A stretch of DNA of 64,000 bases from Leptospira interrogans serovar Manilae (GTDB lineage Bacteria > Spirochaetota > Leptospiria > Leptospirales > Leptospiraceae), in NCBI GenBank assembly GCA_945887855.1, contig CAMCZP010000013.1:1-64000 (forward strand), read 5' to 3'. The translations under genes and the position numbers were made by a program. The notes beneath the pieces are model-generated. The model saw nothing but the letters and a program-made list of their open reading frames with translations, did no database searches and had not been told where the DNA came from. The number at the start of each line of letters is the position of its first letter. Within the stretch, counting starts at the first letter, position 1. Shown here one piece after another: positions 16,744-26,788 of the stretch.

Positions 16744-17715
16744 CTACTTTAGCCCTTTTTGGATTAGATCATGTAGACTAACAATTCCTACTAATTTTAA
16801 TTCTGAATTAATAATTGGAGCTACAGATATTGGTCTTTTTCTATCTTCCATCTCAAGTAGAACGTCGTACGCTTTCATTCCGATAGAAAATTTAATAGCA
16901 TCTTGATTCATTATTTCTTCCGCTCTTAAATCATTCGTGAGTTTTCCTAGAGATAATTGCTTTCTCAAATCATAATCTGTTATAATTCCTTTCAAATTTT
17001 GTTCTGAATCTATTACGCAGGTAGCACCAACCGATTTTTTAGTTATCTCATTTAATATTTCAGATAAATTTGTATCTTGTCTTACAATAGGACAATCATT
17101 TCCATGACGCATAACATCTTCAATATTTAAACTTAATCTTTTTCCAAGCCTTCCTGCAGGATGGTAGAGTGCAAAATTATCTTCTTTGAATTCTTTTAAT
17201 TCCATTAGAGCCATTGCAATTGCATCTCCTGCTACAAGCGCTATTGTGGTGCTTGATGTGGGAGCTAAGTCTAGAGGACAGGCTTCTTTTAAAACGGGAG
17301 TTATAATTACAATATCTGCTGATTGAGCAAGTTTTGATGAAGGATTAGCGGTAAGTGCAATTAATTTGGCACCAATTCTCTTGATAGTAGGAATCAAAGC
17401 TATCAATTCATCGCTTTCTCCACTTTTACCGATTGCTAAAATTATATCTTCTTTTTTGATCAATCCAGCATCACCATGTGTTGCATCTGTGGGATGTAAA
17501 AAAATAGCTTCCGTCCCTGTAGATGTCATTGTAGATGATATTTTTTTCGCTATATCTCCAGATTTTCCAACACCTGTAATGATGACTTTTCCTTTCATTT
17601 CCATGATAAGTTGTATTGCATCTTCAAATCTAGGATCTAATTTTAGTCTAAAATTTTGCAAAGATTCAATTTCTATATCAATGGCTTTTTTAACCTTTTC
17701 TAAAATATGTCCCAC
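16744..17715 (-). CDS. kdsD: D-arabinose-5-phosphate isomerase, KpsF/GutQ family
   Basis: Isomerises ribulose 5-phosphate to arabinose 5-phosphate, the first step towards Kdo for lipopolysaccharide. Typical architecture at 323 residues: SIS sugar-phosphate domain (about 35-170; ITGVGKSGDIAKKISSTMTSTG, GKSGESDE, HPTDATHGDAG) and a CBS pair (about 200-320; VMRHGNDCP, EIMNQDAIKF). Starts at GTG, sharing one base with the upstream stop codon (TAGTG), so translation is likely coupled. Its Kdo partners are not in this window. The gene symbol is by family; GutQ-like paralogues share the sequence. Confidence 0.93.
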   Translation of the reverse strand: MGHILEKVKKAIDIEIESLQNFRLKLDPRFEDAIQLIMEMKGKVIITGVGKSGDIAKKISSTMTSTGTEAIFLHPTDATHGDAGLIKKEDIILAIGKSGESDELIALIPTIKRIGAKLIALTANPSSKLAQSADIVIITPVLKEACPLDLAPTSSTTIALVAGDAIAMALMELKEFKEDNFALYHPAGRLGKRLSLNIEDVMRHGNDCPIVRQDTNLSEILNEITKKSVGATCVIDSEQNLKGIITDYDLRKQLSLGKLTNDLRAEEIMNQDAIKFSIGMKAYDVLLEMEDRKRPISVAPIINSELKLVGIVSLHDLIQKGLK

Positions 17716-18197
17716 TATTCATTCTCCATTTCAATTCTAAAGATGATTGGAATATCTAACCATGTATTTTCTGGTGATTTAAATTTCCAATTTTTCACTA
17801 CTTTCATAAATTCAGCTTCAAATATTTTATATTTACATGGGCGAACTAACTCAATTTTTTCCGCTGATCCATTTAAACCTACCAGTACTTTCCATTCACA
17901 AATACTTTCAAGACCTTGTTGGAGTGCATCAGCAGGGTATTGTATTGAATTTTTAAAATCAGAAACATCTTTGCTCTTTACTCCAATTAGTTCTGATTCT
18001 GAAGATTGACTATTTTCTATTCCTGATCCTTCTATTTTATTCTTAGCTACCTGGCTCTCACTCTTTGTAAATCTAAAGGATACTGTAGTACCTCTATCTA
18101 AGTAAATCTGGATGTTATTATCATTTGGATTATTGTTAAAAAATAAAATGAATATATGAAGAAGAATAGAAAGAAACAATGATAGTATTATATTCAT
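17715..18197 (-). CDS. TonB C-terminal-like protein
   Basis: 160 residues: one N-terminal membrane helix (about 4-20), a polar Asn/Ser-rich linker, and a C-terminal domain (about 85-155) with the TonB-family pattern YPADALQQGLES..W.V.V..NG.......PCKYKIFEAEFMKVVKNWKF. TonB-C domains contact outer-membrane transporters; no ExbB, ExbD or TonB-dependent receptor is nearby, so the partner is unknown. Unlike TonB, there is no Pro-rich linker. Stop codon shares a base with the start of kdsD (TAGTG), so it opens that operon. Confidence 0.65.
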   Translation of the reverse strand: MNIILSLFLSILLHIFILFFNNNPNDNNIQIYLDRGTTVSFRFTKSESQVAKNKIEGSGIENSQSSESELIGVKSKDVSDFKNSIQYPADALQQGLESICEWKVLVGLNGSAEKIELVRPCKYKIFEAEFMKVVKNWKFKSPENTWLDIPIIFRIEMENE

Positions 18198-18250
18198 TTA
18201 CTTTTTTATAAGTTGATAAAATCCAATTTTTGAATGTGCTAATATTATTA

Positions 18251-19294
18251 TCATTCTTCATACGTTATAGTTACACCTTGTATTGTGCTGGATGTAATTG
18301 TTGTAGTTCCTTTTAAATATGTATTTAAAAATAAAACACTTGATTTGGAAATTTTTTCAATTTGATCAGCTTGAGTAAGTGTTGCATTAACTGACTCTGC
18401 TTTTGCTCCATAAGGGCTATTCAGATCAGTGATACCATAATGATTCGCTCCTTCTATAGAGAAGTACGCTTTTATAGCAAGTGCATTTTTATAACTAGCT
18501 AGCCCCACTTCTGGTTTATTAGCACCATCTAGACTTCCTTGGATATATCCGGTAGGTATTCCCTTGCCACTGCTTCCTTTATAGAATTTACTTTGGCTAA
18601 AGCTGCCTCCCAATCCGCTACCATAAAAAACACCCGCTTTTACTTGAGATAAAAACTGATATCCGCTTCCACAAAATGGAAATTCACAGATAGAATTCAT
18701 TGCATATAATCCAACCACTCCTCCTAAAGAGTGTCCTAAAAATCCTATTTTTTCTAAATCCAATCTGCCATACAATGGAGAGGATAAATTTGAATTTTGT
18801 GATTTAGCCTCTGTAAGTACTGTATTGCCAAGGGAGGATGATGGATATAAAAAATATTGAAAAATGAAGAGATCACATCGATTTCCCACATAAACAACAT
18901 AACCCTCACTTGCCATTCTGGCAGCATATTTTGAGTAAAAGGAAGAATGAACATTTCCCCCCTGAAATAGTACTAATAAAGGTAAAGAGGTAGTTGTATT
19001 TTTAGGATAATAGACATCTACCAAGGTAGAACCACTCTGAAAAGAAAGTCTCTCAACACTAACTGTGCCTCCAGAAGGAGTTGAGCCAGAAGTAAAGTAT
19101 TCAGTATTATTGGCTGAGCTAATTTGACATTGACCAATGGTAGATGCTGCAGATAGGGTGGCTAGGTTTGTTATTGTGTCCAGGATAGACTCTTCCTTAT
19201 TTTGTTTGCAAAAAACAAATCCACTTATTATGTAAAGAATTAGGAATAATTCAAATATTCTTTTTATCATATTTTTATAATGTAAGTCTTTCAT
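18251..19294 (-). CDS. Exported alpha/beta hydrolase, lipoprotein-like
   Basis: 347 residues with an alpha/beta-hydrolase core of the dienelactone hydrolase/chlorophyllase-like type. The nucleophile elbow is GFLGHSLGGVVGLYAM (near 187-203), the oxyanion strand is PLLVLFQGGNVHSS, and the His candidate is ANHYGITDL near 280. The N-terminus has a hydrophobic segment ending GFVFCKQNK, a spirochaete-style lipobox, so it should sit in the envelope. The likely start may be the second Met (9 residues in), which gives a typical signal peptide. Two cysteines in NSICEFPFCG suggest a disulfide. The substrate, presumably an ester, is not known. Confidence 0.78.
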   Translation of the reverse strand: MKDLHYKNMIKRIFELFLILYIISGFVFCKQNKEESILDTITNLATLSAASTIGQCQISSANNTEYFTSGSTPSGGTVSVERLSFQSGSTLVDVYYPKNTTTSLPLLVLFQGGNVHSSFYSKYAARMASEGYVVYVGNRCDLFIFQYFLYPSSSLGNTVLTEAKSQNSNLSSPLYGRLDLEKIGFLGHSLGGVVGLYAMNSICEFPFCGSGYQFLSQVKAGVFYGSGLGGSFSQSKFYKGSSGKGIPTGYIQGSLDGANKPEVGLASYKNALAIKAYFSIEGANHYGITDLNSPYGAKAESVNATLTQADQIEKISKSSVLFLNTYLKGTTTITSSTIQGVTITYEE

Positions 19295-19616
19295 AAAATT
19301 ACAATTATTTCTTATCTTTTTTTATTAAATTTGAACTGTTTTAAAAAATAATTGTGAGTATGTAGTAAGTTTATATACTCTATTTTATTTCAAAATGTAA
19401 TAGTTTATCCCTTCTTTCCTGTTTAAAAAAAGAACATTTTGCCATAATATCATGAAATATTTCTATTTTTTTCTTCCTATAAAAAGAGGTTTTTTTATAA
19501 CTTTAAAATAAATTATTTCATATTTGTTTATAGTAAATATATATAGTAAAGAGTCAAATAACAGTTTTGGGAAAGTTTATTAGTTGACTATAGTTTAAAA
19601 GGATTAGAATTGCCTT
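19295..19616. other. Intergenic gap without a gene
   Basis: 322 bp between two genes transcribed away from it. Very AT-rich. A TTGACT and an AAAGGA stretch precede the PilZ gene, and both may belong to its promoter or leader, but no convincing -10 fits them. I see no coding frame, tRNA or strong hairpin. Confidence 0.5.
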
Positions 19617-19964
19617 ATGACTCAAAATAGAAAAGCCCCACGTGTTTATCCTAAGGATTTTGCTGATTACTCTGTAAATTTCGATTCGGACGGTAGCCTG
19701 AGCAAAGGATTCTTAGGTAATATTTCTGAAGGTGGACTCTGTGCTGTAATGTCCCCCGATTTCATTTGCGAGGTAGATTCTCCCATCAAAGGATTTGTCA
19801 TGCAAGAGCCTATGCAAGAAAAGTTTAGCTTTGATGGAAGAATTGCTTGGAAACTAGACTGCGAGATCAACAAAGCCCCTAAGTTAATGCTAGGTTTGGA
19901 GTTTTCAGTCCCGCTAGAGCTTCCTGAGCAACTAATGGTTATATCTCTCTCTGTAGAATCTTAA
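19617..19964 (+). CDS. PilZ domain protein
   Basis: 115 residues, essentially one PilZ domain, the common receptor for cyclic di-GMP. Both binding motifs are visible: RKAPR (R5 to R9, the RxxxR motif) and NISEGG (35-40, the [D/N]xSxxG motif). No other domain. The strong motif match supports real c-di-GMP binding; the output is unknown, with motility or envelope control as guesses. Its stop is directly adjacent to the stop of the convergent thiolase gene. G+C in this gene is higher than the AT-rich leader. Confidence 0.88.
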   Translation: MTQNRKAPRVYPKDFADYSVNFDSDGSLSKGFLGNISEGGLCAVMSPDFICEVDSPIKGFVMQEPMQEKFSFDGRIAWKLDCEINKAPKLMLGLEFSVPLELPEQLMVISLSVES

Positions 19965-21146
19965 TTATAAATTTGGATTTTCTAGTACTATGGCTATTCC
20001 CTGACCACCGCCAATGCACAAAGATGCCACTCCGTATTTTACCTTTCTTCGTTTCATCTCATAGGCTAGTGTTAGAGTCACTCTAGCACCGCTTGCTCCT
20101 AATGGATGGCCTATTGCGATTGCTCCACCATTTACATTTGTTATATTCGGATTTAAATTTAATTCTTTCTGTACAGCAAGATATTGAGCTGCAAACGCTT
20201 CATTGATTTCTATTAAGCCAATATCCTTCAAATCTAATCCTGCGGCTTTCAATGCCTTAGGAATCGCTAAAGCAGGCCCAATTCCCATCTTTGCTGGATC
20301 ACAACCACTATGACCATAGGATTTGATAATAGCCAAGGGAGACTTACCTTTGCTCTTTGCAAAAGATGCACTTGCTATTACAAGAGAACATCCCCCATCG
20401 TTAATTCCTGATGCATTGGCTGCAGTTACAGTTCCGTCTTTTTTAAAAGCGGGTTTTAAAGATCCCATTTTGTCTATGGATGCTTTACCACGGATAAATT
20501 CATCTTTTTCAAAAAGAATAGGATTTTTCCCTGGAATTGTTATGGATATAATTTCCTCTTTCAGTCTTCCTTCTACTGTTGCCGCTTCTGCTCTGGATTG
20601 AGAAGTAGCTGCCCAGCTATCTTGTTCCTCTCTGGATATTTTGTATTGATCTGCTAAATTCTCAGCCGTCATACCCATTGGCAGTTCAACATAAATATCA
20701 GTTAAACCCTGATTCAAAGTATCCTCAAATTCAGAGGATCCATATTTTACTCCCCATCTGGCATTTCGTACTACATAAGGAGACTGACTCATTGACTCTA
20801 CACCACCAGCAAGAACTGCTTCCCCTTCTTGTAAGTAGATTTTTTTGGCAGCTAGGATGATTGCTTCCATTCCGGAACCACATAAGCGATTTACAGTGAG
20901 GGCGGGTACTTCTTTAGGTAGCCCAACTTTTAAACCAATGTGTCTTGCCAAATAAATAGAATTTTTTTCAGATGGGACTACATTCCCATAAATTGATTCA
21001 CTGATATCATTCGGACTGATTCCTGCTCTTTCTAAAGCTGCCTTTGCTGTGATTACACCTAGCTCTGTAGTTCCAATATCTTTTATGGTTCCACCAAAAG
21101 TACCAAATGCTGTTCTTACTCCATCAAGTATTACTGCTTGTTCCAT
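19965..21146 (-). CDS. Acetyl-CoA C-acetyltransferase (thiolase)
   Basis: Condenses or cleaves acetyl-CoA/acetoacetyl-CoA or longer 3-ketoacyl-CoA. 393 residues is typical for the AtoB/FadA class. Catalytic residues are visible: Cys89 in [10 protein letters not shown], His347 in [11 protein letters not shown], and Cys377 in CIGGGQG. Which chain length it prefers cannot be read with certainty; the sequence is closest to AtoB/PhaA-type biosynthetic thiolases. A LolC/E-type permease gene ends 23 nt upstream, possibly in the same transcript, but the functions are unrelated. Its stop abuts the PilZ gene stop (19964). Confidence 0.94.
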   Translation of the reverse strand: MEQAVILDGVRTAFGTFGGTIKDIGTTELGVITAKAALERAGISPNDISESIYGNVVPSEKNSIYLARHIGLKVGLPKEVPALTVNRLCGSGMEAIILAAKKIYLQEGEAVLAGGVESMSQSPYVVRNARWGVKYGSSEFEDTLNQGLTDIYVELPMGMTAENLADQYKISREEQDSWAATSQSRAEAATVEGRLKEEIISITIPGKNPILFEKDEFIRGKASIDKMGSLKPAFKKDGTVTAANASGINDGGCSLVIASASFAKSKGKSPLAIIKSYGHSGCDPAKMGIGPALAIPKALKAAGLDLKDIGLIEINEAFAAQYLAVQKELNLNPNITNVNGGAIAIGHPLGASGARVTLTLAYEMKRRKVKYGVASLCIGGGQGIAIVLENPNL

Positions 21147-21169
21147 AGTTTCTCCTTAATTCCTATATA

Positions 21170-22525
21170 TTAATCATTTTTTATAGTTTCTATAGGATCT
21201 AAATTCGCTGCCCATCTTGCAGGAAAGTATCCAGCTAACCCGGATAATATAGTAGATGCGGTTGTAACCATAAATATAAAAGAAATATCAATATCTACAG
21301 GAAGGTGATCAAAATAATATATATCTTTAGGAACTAGTTCTATATTTCTCCAAGATGTTTTGTAAACAATACTTCCAATAAAGTTTATCACTTCACTCAA
21401 ACCATTTATGAAAGACTCTAGATTATTGGCATAATAGATTCCAACAACGCCTCCGATCACAGACGCCAAAAGCCCTATGATCATAGAGTTAAGTGTAAAA
21501 ATAAGTAGTATCGAAGAGGAGGGTAAGCCCAAGGCTTTTAAAATTCCTATAGATTTTCTTTTGGATCGTACCAATGAATAAACAGTAGATACCATACCCA
21601 ATGCGGCTAATACTATAAACAAAAATACAATATTAGATATAATAGTTTTTTCCATCCGAAGGGCAGCTAAAAAATTAGCTTGCTCTTCGGCAATTGTTCG
21701 AACTGTAAAATAATTTCCAGATGTACCCATTTTTGTATCAAACTCTGAATCTTTTACTATATCATTTATAAGCTCTTTGCAATAGGCTAGTTCATCGAGA
21801 GATTTTACTTTGAGTGTAATCTGGTTTACTGAATTGTTGAGTTTAAAAAATTTTTGTGCAATTGGCAAAGACATATAAATAAACTTAGAATCATAATTAT
21901 AGTAACCAGTTTTAAATAATCCTATCACTTCAAAGTTATTTATGTTTAACTCAACACCTCTAGAAACATTGAAACTTCCACTGGGAACAGCAATAGTAAT
22001 GGCACGTCCCAAATTGAAACCATAGAGGTTAAACATTTCTTTTCCTATAACAATAGTATTTTTCTTTGATAAATCTGGAAGTGACTCTCGATTATAGTAT
22101 TCCAATTTAGGAAAATTAGGTATTTTATTTTGGACTATATCATTTTCATCTGTCAGGGGAATGGCACGAACCATAATAGGAACAAATGTATTATTATTTT
22201 GTAACAATCCATGACTTGTAATATTTCCTTGAATGGTGATTACTTTTTCTTTTAAGATTGGATCTGCTTTTAAGATTTCTATTACTTTTTCATAATTTAC
22301 AATTTCACCCGTACCATAGTTATTTTCTATAGTGATATGTGGGCCACCGTTCCAGAGTGATTCTTTTACCTGCCTTTGAAAGCCATTAAAAATTGATAGT
22401 ACTACGATAAGTAAAGATACACCTACCGCCATGACAATAAAAGAAAGTCTAGATTTAAGGGAGAGCAAACCAAATGCTCGGGATCCCCTTATATATCGAA
22501 GTGTGATGAGTGAAATAATATCCAT
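21170..22525 (-). CDS. LolC/LolE-type lipoprotein-releasing ABC permease
   Basis: Inner-membrane permease of the MacB/FtsX family, 451 residues with the LolC/E layout: one N-terminal helix (about 25-47, after [18 protein letters not shown]), a large periplasmic domain (about 50-290), and three C-terminal helices (about 295-320, 345-370, 408-435) with the [17 protein letters not shown] and [18 protein letters not shown] blocks. It would release lipoproteins for transfer to LolA. No LolD ATPase is adjacent, so its partner must be encoded elsewhere. Upstream runs fabG-plsX-rpmF on the same strand. Confidence 0.88.
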   Translation of the reverse strand: MDIISLITLRYIRGSRAFGLLSLKSRLSFIVMAVGVSLLIVVLSIFNGFQRQVKESLWNGGPHITIENNYGTGEIVNYEKVIEILKADPILKEKVITIQGNITSHGLLQNNNTFVPIMVRAIPLTDENDIVQNKIPNFPKLEYYNRESLPDLSKKNTIVIGKEMFNLYGFNLGRAITIAVPSGSFNVSRGVELNINNFEVIGLFKTGYYNYDSKFIYMSLPIAQKFFKLNNSVNQITLKVKSLDELAYCKELINDIVKDSEFDTKMGTSGNYFTVRTIAEEQANFLAALRMEKTIISNIVFLFIVLAALGMVSTVYSLVRSKRKSIGILKALGLPSSSILLIFTLNSMIIGLLASVIGGVVGIYYANNLESFINGLSEVINFIGSIVYKTSWRNIELVPKDIYYFDHLPVDIDISFIFMVTTASTILSGLAGYFPARWAANLDPIETIKND

Positions 22526-22613
22526 TGTAATTTTTGCTTAATGCGTTATGAGTAATAACATCAATAGAGTTTTGTAAGAATACCCTACAAATCTCTATTG
22601 ATTTGCTAAGTTA

Positions 22614-23372
22614 TTATTCTCCGCCGCCTTCTCTGAATCCACCACCGTGGACAGGTAGTGTAATACCTGAAATATATGAAGCTGCATCACTTGCTAAAAA
22701 AGCTGCTGCATTTGCTATATCAACAGGATTCCCTGTTCTTCCTAAATAGATAGCTTTTTTCATGCCATCTTTAATAGCCTGCGGAATTGCAGCAGTCATA
22801 TCTGTTTCAATGAATCCTGGAGCAATTGCATTCACTCGAATCCCACGGGATGCTAATTCTTTTGCACAGGACATTGTAAATCCGATCACCCCTGCTTTAG
22901 ATGCAGCATAGTTAGCCTGGCCAGCATTTCCACCTATTCCAACTACAGAAGTCATATTGATGATTGAGCCACTTCTCTGCTTCATCATAGGTTTGATAGC
23001 GGCTTGGGTGCAATTGAATACTCCCGTAAGGTTTACTGCAATCACTGCGTCCCATTGTTCTTTTTTCATTCTCATTAGAAGTGTATCTTTTGTAATACCA
23101 GCATTATTTATTAGAACATCTACACTTCCATACTCTTTCTGGCATGCTTCCACGAGAGCAAGTGCATCTTCTTGTTTGGTTACATTAGCTACAACAGGTA
23201 TAGCTGTATAACCCTTTGATTTAAATTCTTCAGCCGTAGCTTTGGTAGCTTCTTCATTCATATCTGAAATTACTACTTTCGCACCTAATTCTGCAAATTT
23301 TAATGCAATTGCCTTTCCAATTCCTCTAGCAGATCCGGTGACAATCACACTTTTATTTTTGAAATCTATCAT
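22614..23372 (-). CDS. fabG: 3-oxoacyl-ACP reductase
   Basis: Classical short-chain dehydrogenase that reduces 3-ketoacyl-ACP with NADPH in fatty acid elongation. At 252 residues, it has the TGSARGIG cofactor motif (12-19), LINNAG, Asn114, Ser142, Tyr155 and Lys159 (YAASK). Length, tetramer-type sequence and place directly downstream of plsX support FabG over other SDRs. The C-terminal HGGGFREGGGE is unusually Gly-rich. The usual fabH, fabD and acpP between and after these genes are absent. Confidence 0.93.
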   Translation of the reverse strand: MIDFKNKSVIVTGSARGIGKAIALKFAELGAKVVISDMNEEATKATAEEFKSKGYTAIPVVANVTKQEDALALVEACQKEYGSVDVLINNAGITKDTLLMRMKKEQWDAVIAVNLTGVFNCTQAAIKPMMKQRSGSIINMTSVVGIGGNAGQANYAASKAGVIGFTMSCAKELASRGIRVNAIAPGFIETDMTAAIPQAIKDGMKKAIYLGRTGNPVDIANAAAFLASDAASYISGITLPVHGGGFREGGGE

Positions 23373-23389
23373 TTACCTCTCCTATTCAC

Positions 23390-24394
23390 TTATATTTTAT
23401 ATTTTAATATATTTTCAGAAATACGAACGTTAACATCATTTCTAGCACACTCAACCACAACCCGAACTGCATTTTTAACAGCAAGGGCAGTTGAAGATCC
23501 ATGTCCAATTATACAGGTTCCGTTTACTCCCAAGAGTGCAGCCCCACCATATTCAGCATAGTCTAATCGTTTTTTCATAGCTTTGAGAGTGGGCTTTAAC
23601 AGAAGAGCACCTGTTTTAGCTATACTTGATTCTGCAATATTGTCTTTTAGTATATGAAAAATTGATTTAGCCAATCCTTCCGTTGCCTTTAAAATTATAT
23701 TTCCTATAAATCCATCACAGACAACTACATCTACATCCCTACCTGATCCATATAGATCACGGCCTTCTATGTTTCCAATAAATTGAATGGGTAGCTTTCT
23801 TAAGAGATCAAATGTTTTTAGCGTGAGTGCATTTCCTTTTTTATCTTCTTCACCATTTGATAAAATACCTATTTTTGGAGATTGGATACCAAAAATTTCT
23901 CTGACGTAGATCTCACCCATGATTGCAAACTGGGCAAGGTATTCTGGCTTACAATCTACATTTGCACCAGCATCTAGCAAGAGCAGAGGATGACCTGATT
24001 CCTGAGGGAGTGGAACAGCAATAGGAGGCCTATCTACACCAGGTATCCTTCCCAAATGCATTAGGGCAGCTGCCATGGTGGCACCAGTATTTCCCGGTGA
24101 AAATATACCTACACATTCTCTATTGGCTACCAATTTAACTGCTGTAACAATTGAGGATGAATCTTTGGAACGAACTGCATTAGATGGAGAATCTTCCATA
24201 CCAATCACTTCATCAGCATGTACGATTTTAAGCTTGTCGGAATCAAAAGTAAAGCGAAGGAGCAGCTCGCCTAATATATCTTCTCTTCCAACTAAAACTA
24301 CAGAGGTACCATATTGATTGATTGCATCTATGGCTCCCTCAACAAGTTCTGCGGGACCTAAATCGCCGCTCATTGTATCAACGGCGACCCACAT
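23390..24394 (-). CDS. plsX: Phosphate acyltransferase PlsX
   Basis: Makes acyl-phosphate from acyl-ACP for glycerophospholipid synthesis with PlsY. Length 334 residues is normal. The start [14 protein letters not shown] matches the family AVDAMGGD..P motif with two changes. Further blocks: [67 protein letters not shown] and [23 protein letters not shown]. It follows rpmF after 6 nt, the classic rpmF-plsX order, and precedes fabG by 17 nt. Confidence 0.96.
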   Translation of the reverse strand: MWVAVDTMSGDLGPAELVEGAIDAINQYGTSVVLVGREDILGELLLRFTFDSDKLKIVHADEVIGMEDSPSNAVRSKDSSSIVTAVKLVANRECVGIFSPGNTGATMAAALMHLGRIPGVDRPPIAVPLPQESGHPLLLLDAGANVDCKPEYLAQFAIMGEIYVREIFGIQSPKIGILSNGEEDKKGNALTLKTFDLLRKLPIQFIGNIEGRDLYGSGRDVDVVVCDGFIGNIILKATEGLAKSIFHILKDNIAESSIAKTGALLLKPTLKAMKKRLDYAEYGGAALLGVNGTCIIGHGSSTALAVKNAVRVVVECARNDVNVRISENILKYKI

Positions 24395-24400
24395 TTTATG

Positions 24401-24601
24401 TTACTCTTCTGATTTAGGTTTCTTTACCTTTGGGGCAACCACCAGGTTACCGTCATAATGTCCACAAGAAGGGCAAACTCTGTGTGGAGGGATGAAGGAT
24501 CCACAATTCTTACATGGAACTAAGTTCGGTTTTCCGATTGCGTGGTGGGCCCGGTGCATCCTTGTTTTTGATTTTGATTTACGTCTTTTAGGTGCTGCCA
24601 T
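24401..24601 (-). CDS. rpmF: 50S ribosomal protein L32
   Basis: 66 residues, basic N-terminus ([20 protein letters not shown]) then a zinc ribbon with four cysteines, C30/C33 and C43/C46. The C-terminus has a [12 protein letters not shown] tail. Typical start of the rpmF-plsX-fab operon. The C+ zinc-binding form implies no zinc-independent replacement for this paralogue. Start ATG is preceded by an AGAGGACC-type site. Confidence 0.97.
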   Translation of the reverse strand: MAAPKRRKSKSKTRMHRAHHAIGKPNLVPCKNCGSFIPPHRVCPSCGHYDGNLVVAPKVKKPKSEE

Positions 24602-24788
24602 TGGGTCCTCTTAGTGCTTTTATAGAAAATTTGACAGGCTATTCTAGCCCTTCTACTAAGATTTTTAAGAAAGTGAAATTTACAAGAAAAAATAATTCAA
24701 GGATTTCTAATTTCTTGGTTAAGATTTATATACTAGAAAATGCCTATCTTTTCTTAAATAGATAAGTCTATAATTAGAATTATTTCTC

Positions 24789-25637
24789 TTAGTTTAGAGT
24801 GTGCTCAGTTCTTGTCTTTCGAATAACATCTACTATTTGAGAATGAATGATCCCATTTGATATCACTAAATCACTTGGATAAGAGAGAATTTCTTCTCCC
24901 TTTATGTTAGAGATAGTTCCACCAGCCTCTAATAGGATCAATGTGGATGCAGCCAGATCAAATTCCGAGACATCTCTTTCCCAAAGTCCGTCAATTCTTC
25001 CCTCGGCGAGCCAACATATATCCACTACAATAGAACCGGTTCTTCTGATGCTTCTACCTTTTGAAACAAAAGCAGAAATTTCTGAAATTGTATTACGAAC
25101 ATTTGTATTTCTATAAGAAGGAAATGATGATATCAAGAGTGCTCTATCTATAGTTCCTACTGTAGATGCATGGATTGGGTTATTATTTTTTAATGCACCT
25201 TCACCGTGTATTGCAGTATAGATATCCCCAAGATCAGGTAGGAGAACAATACCAGCAACAGGCATGTTTCTATAGCTCAATCCTAGAGAGATTGCATATA
25301 GGGGAAGTTTTCGTAAGAAATTGATAGACCCGTCTATAGCGTCCAAAGTCCAAGCAAAGTCACCTCTACCATCTATAGTTCCTGCGGATTCGCATCTAAA
25401 AGAATCATTTGTAAACTTTTTTCCAATATGATCAATTAAGAATTTTTCAAATTCAGAATCAACCTCATCTAGAAGTTCTTTTTCTCTTTCATCTGTTATA
25501 CTTTCGCTATAAGAAAGCTTCATCTGAAGCTCTCTACAGGATTGGATAATTTTTTGATAGTTATCTACAATGTGACTTATACGAAGTACTACTTCGTCAT
25601 TTGGAAAATTAAGTGGATCTGCAGTGAGTCTAGCCAT
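24789..25637 (-). CDS. suhB: Inositol monophosphatase family protein
   Basis: 282-residue Mg-dependent, Li-sensitive phosphatase fold. The metal-site motif reads DAIDGSINF (Asp99, Asp102), a variant of DPIDGTTNF. The usual GEE loop is replaced by CESAGTIDG around residue 82, and the second motif is EFDLAASTLILLEAGG. These deviations leave the substrate uncertain; inositol phosphates, CysQ-type or other phosphates are possible. It starts 5 nt after the fliG stop, so it is co-transcribed with fliG. Gene symbol is by family only. Confidence 0.82.
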   Translation of the reverse strand: MARLTADPLNFPNDEVVLRISHIVDNYQKIIQSCRELQMKLSYSESITDEREKELLDEVDSEFEKFLIDHIGKKFTNDSFRCESAGTIDGRGDFAWTLDAIDGSINFLRKLPLYAISLGLSYRNMPVAGIVLLPDLGDIYTAIHGEGALKNNNPIHASTVGTIDRALLISSFPSYRNTNVRNTISEISAFVSKGRSIRRTGSIVVDICWLAEGRIDGLWERDVSEFDLAASTLILLEAGGTISNIKGEEILSYPSDLVISNGIIHSQIVDVIRKTRTEHTLN

Positions 25638-25642
25638 TTTAC

Positions 25643-26656
25643 TTAAGCAACTAGCTCGTCTTCTCCAGATCTTGCAACTACGATTTCTCCCTGTTCTTCT
25701 AACTTTCGTATGATATTTACAATTTTCTGCTGTGCCTCTTCTACGTCCTTCAATCGAACGGGACCCATAAAATCCATCTCTTCCCGAAGACCGCTTGCTG
25801 CTCGCTTGGACATGTTTTTGAAGATCTTCTCTTGAACTTCTGCGTCTACTGATTTCAGTGCCTTTGAGAGATCCGCATTGTCTACTTCCCGCATCACTTT
25901 TTGGATAGCCTTATCATCAAGGAGTACAATATCTTCAAAGACAAACATTCGTTTCTTGATTTCTTCCGCTAATTCTGGATCTTCTTCTTCTAGGGCTTCT
26001 ATAATTGTCTTTTCAGTTCCCCTATCCACATTGTTTAGAATTTCAACTACTGCATCTATACCCCCAGCAGAGGTATAATCTTCTGATGCTAAAGTGGAGA
26101 GCTTTCTCTCGAGAACTCGTTCTACTTCCCGTAGTACGTCTGGACTCACCCTATCCATTGTTGCAATACGCTTTGCAACATCAGCTTGGATTGTATGTGG
26201 CAATGATGACATAATCGTAGCTGCCTTGTTTGGTTCTAAATAAGATAGAATCAGAGCTACTGTCTGTGGGTGTTCACCTTGGATAAAGTTTAATAATTGT
26301 GCTGGATCTGTTCGTCTTACAAAATCAAAAGGTCTTACCTGTAGGGAAGAGGTAAGTCGATTGATGATATCTATGGCTTTTTGATTTCCGAGAGATTTTT
26401 CTAGTAATCCCCTTGCAAAGTCAATACCACCATTGGTAATGAAACCTTGGGCCATCATCATATCATTGAACTCAATGAGAACTTTTTCTTTGTCCTCCGG
26501 AGTAATTTTATCTAATCGAGCAATTTCAAATGTAATTTGCTCAATTTCATCTTCTCTGAGATGTTTAAATATTTCTGTAGCAACATCGTTTCCGATTGCT
26601 ATCAGAAAAACCCCGGCTTTTTGCCTACCAGTTAAATTTGTTTTCTTTGTAAGCAT
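25643..26656 (-). CDS. fliG: Flagellar motor switch protein FliG
   Basis: Rotor protein of the flagellar motor; binds FliF, FliM and the MotA stator. 337 residues, full length. N-domain about 10-90, middle domain with the EHPQ motif at 128-131 (GEHPQTVALILSYL), and the C-terminal torque domain about 190-337 with FVFEDIVLLDDKAIQKVMREVD and MGPVRLKDVEEAQQKIV. Not in a flagellar cluster here: suhB follows and an OmpA lipoprotein precedes. Leptospiras carry more than one FliG, so this may be one of several. Periplasmic endoflagella are expected if the host is a spirochaete. Confidence 0.96.
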   Translation of the reverse strand: MLTKKTNLTGRQKAGVFLIAIGNDVATEIFKHLREDEIEQITFEIARLDKITPEDKEKVLIEFNDMMMAQGFITNGGIDFARGLLEKSLGNQKAIDIINRLTSSLQVRPFDFVRRTDPAQLLNFIQGEHPQTVALILSYLEPNKAATIMSSLPHTIQADVAKRIATMDRVSPDVLREVERVLERKLSTLASEDYTSAGGIDAVVEILNNVDRGTEKTIIEALEEEDPELAEEIKKRMFVFEDIVLLDDKAIQKVMREVDNADLSKALKSVDAEVQEKIFKNMSKRAASGLREEMDFMGPVRLKDVEEAQQKIVNIIRKLEEQGEIVVARSGEDELVA

Positions 26657-26788
26657 GACTTTTCCTTACCAATTAGAGTATCGGATTTAAACGAGGAATG
26701 GAAAAACATAAAAAAGAAAAACAAGCAAAATCAGATGATTTAGCTTGTTTCATTTGCATAATGGGTTGTTTTAAACCCGGAAAGTTAA

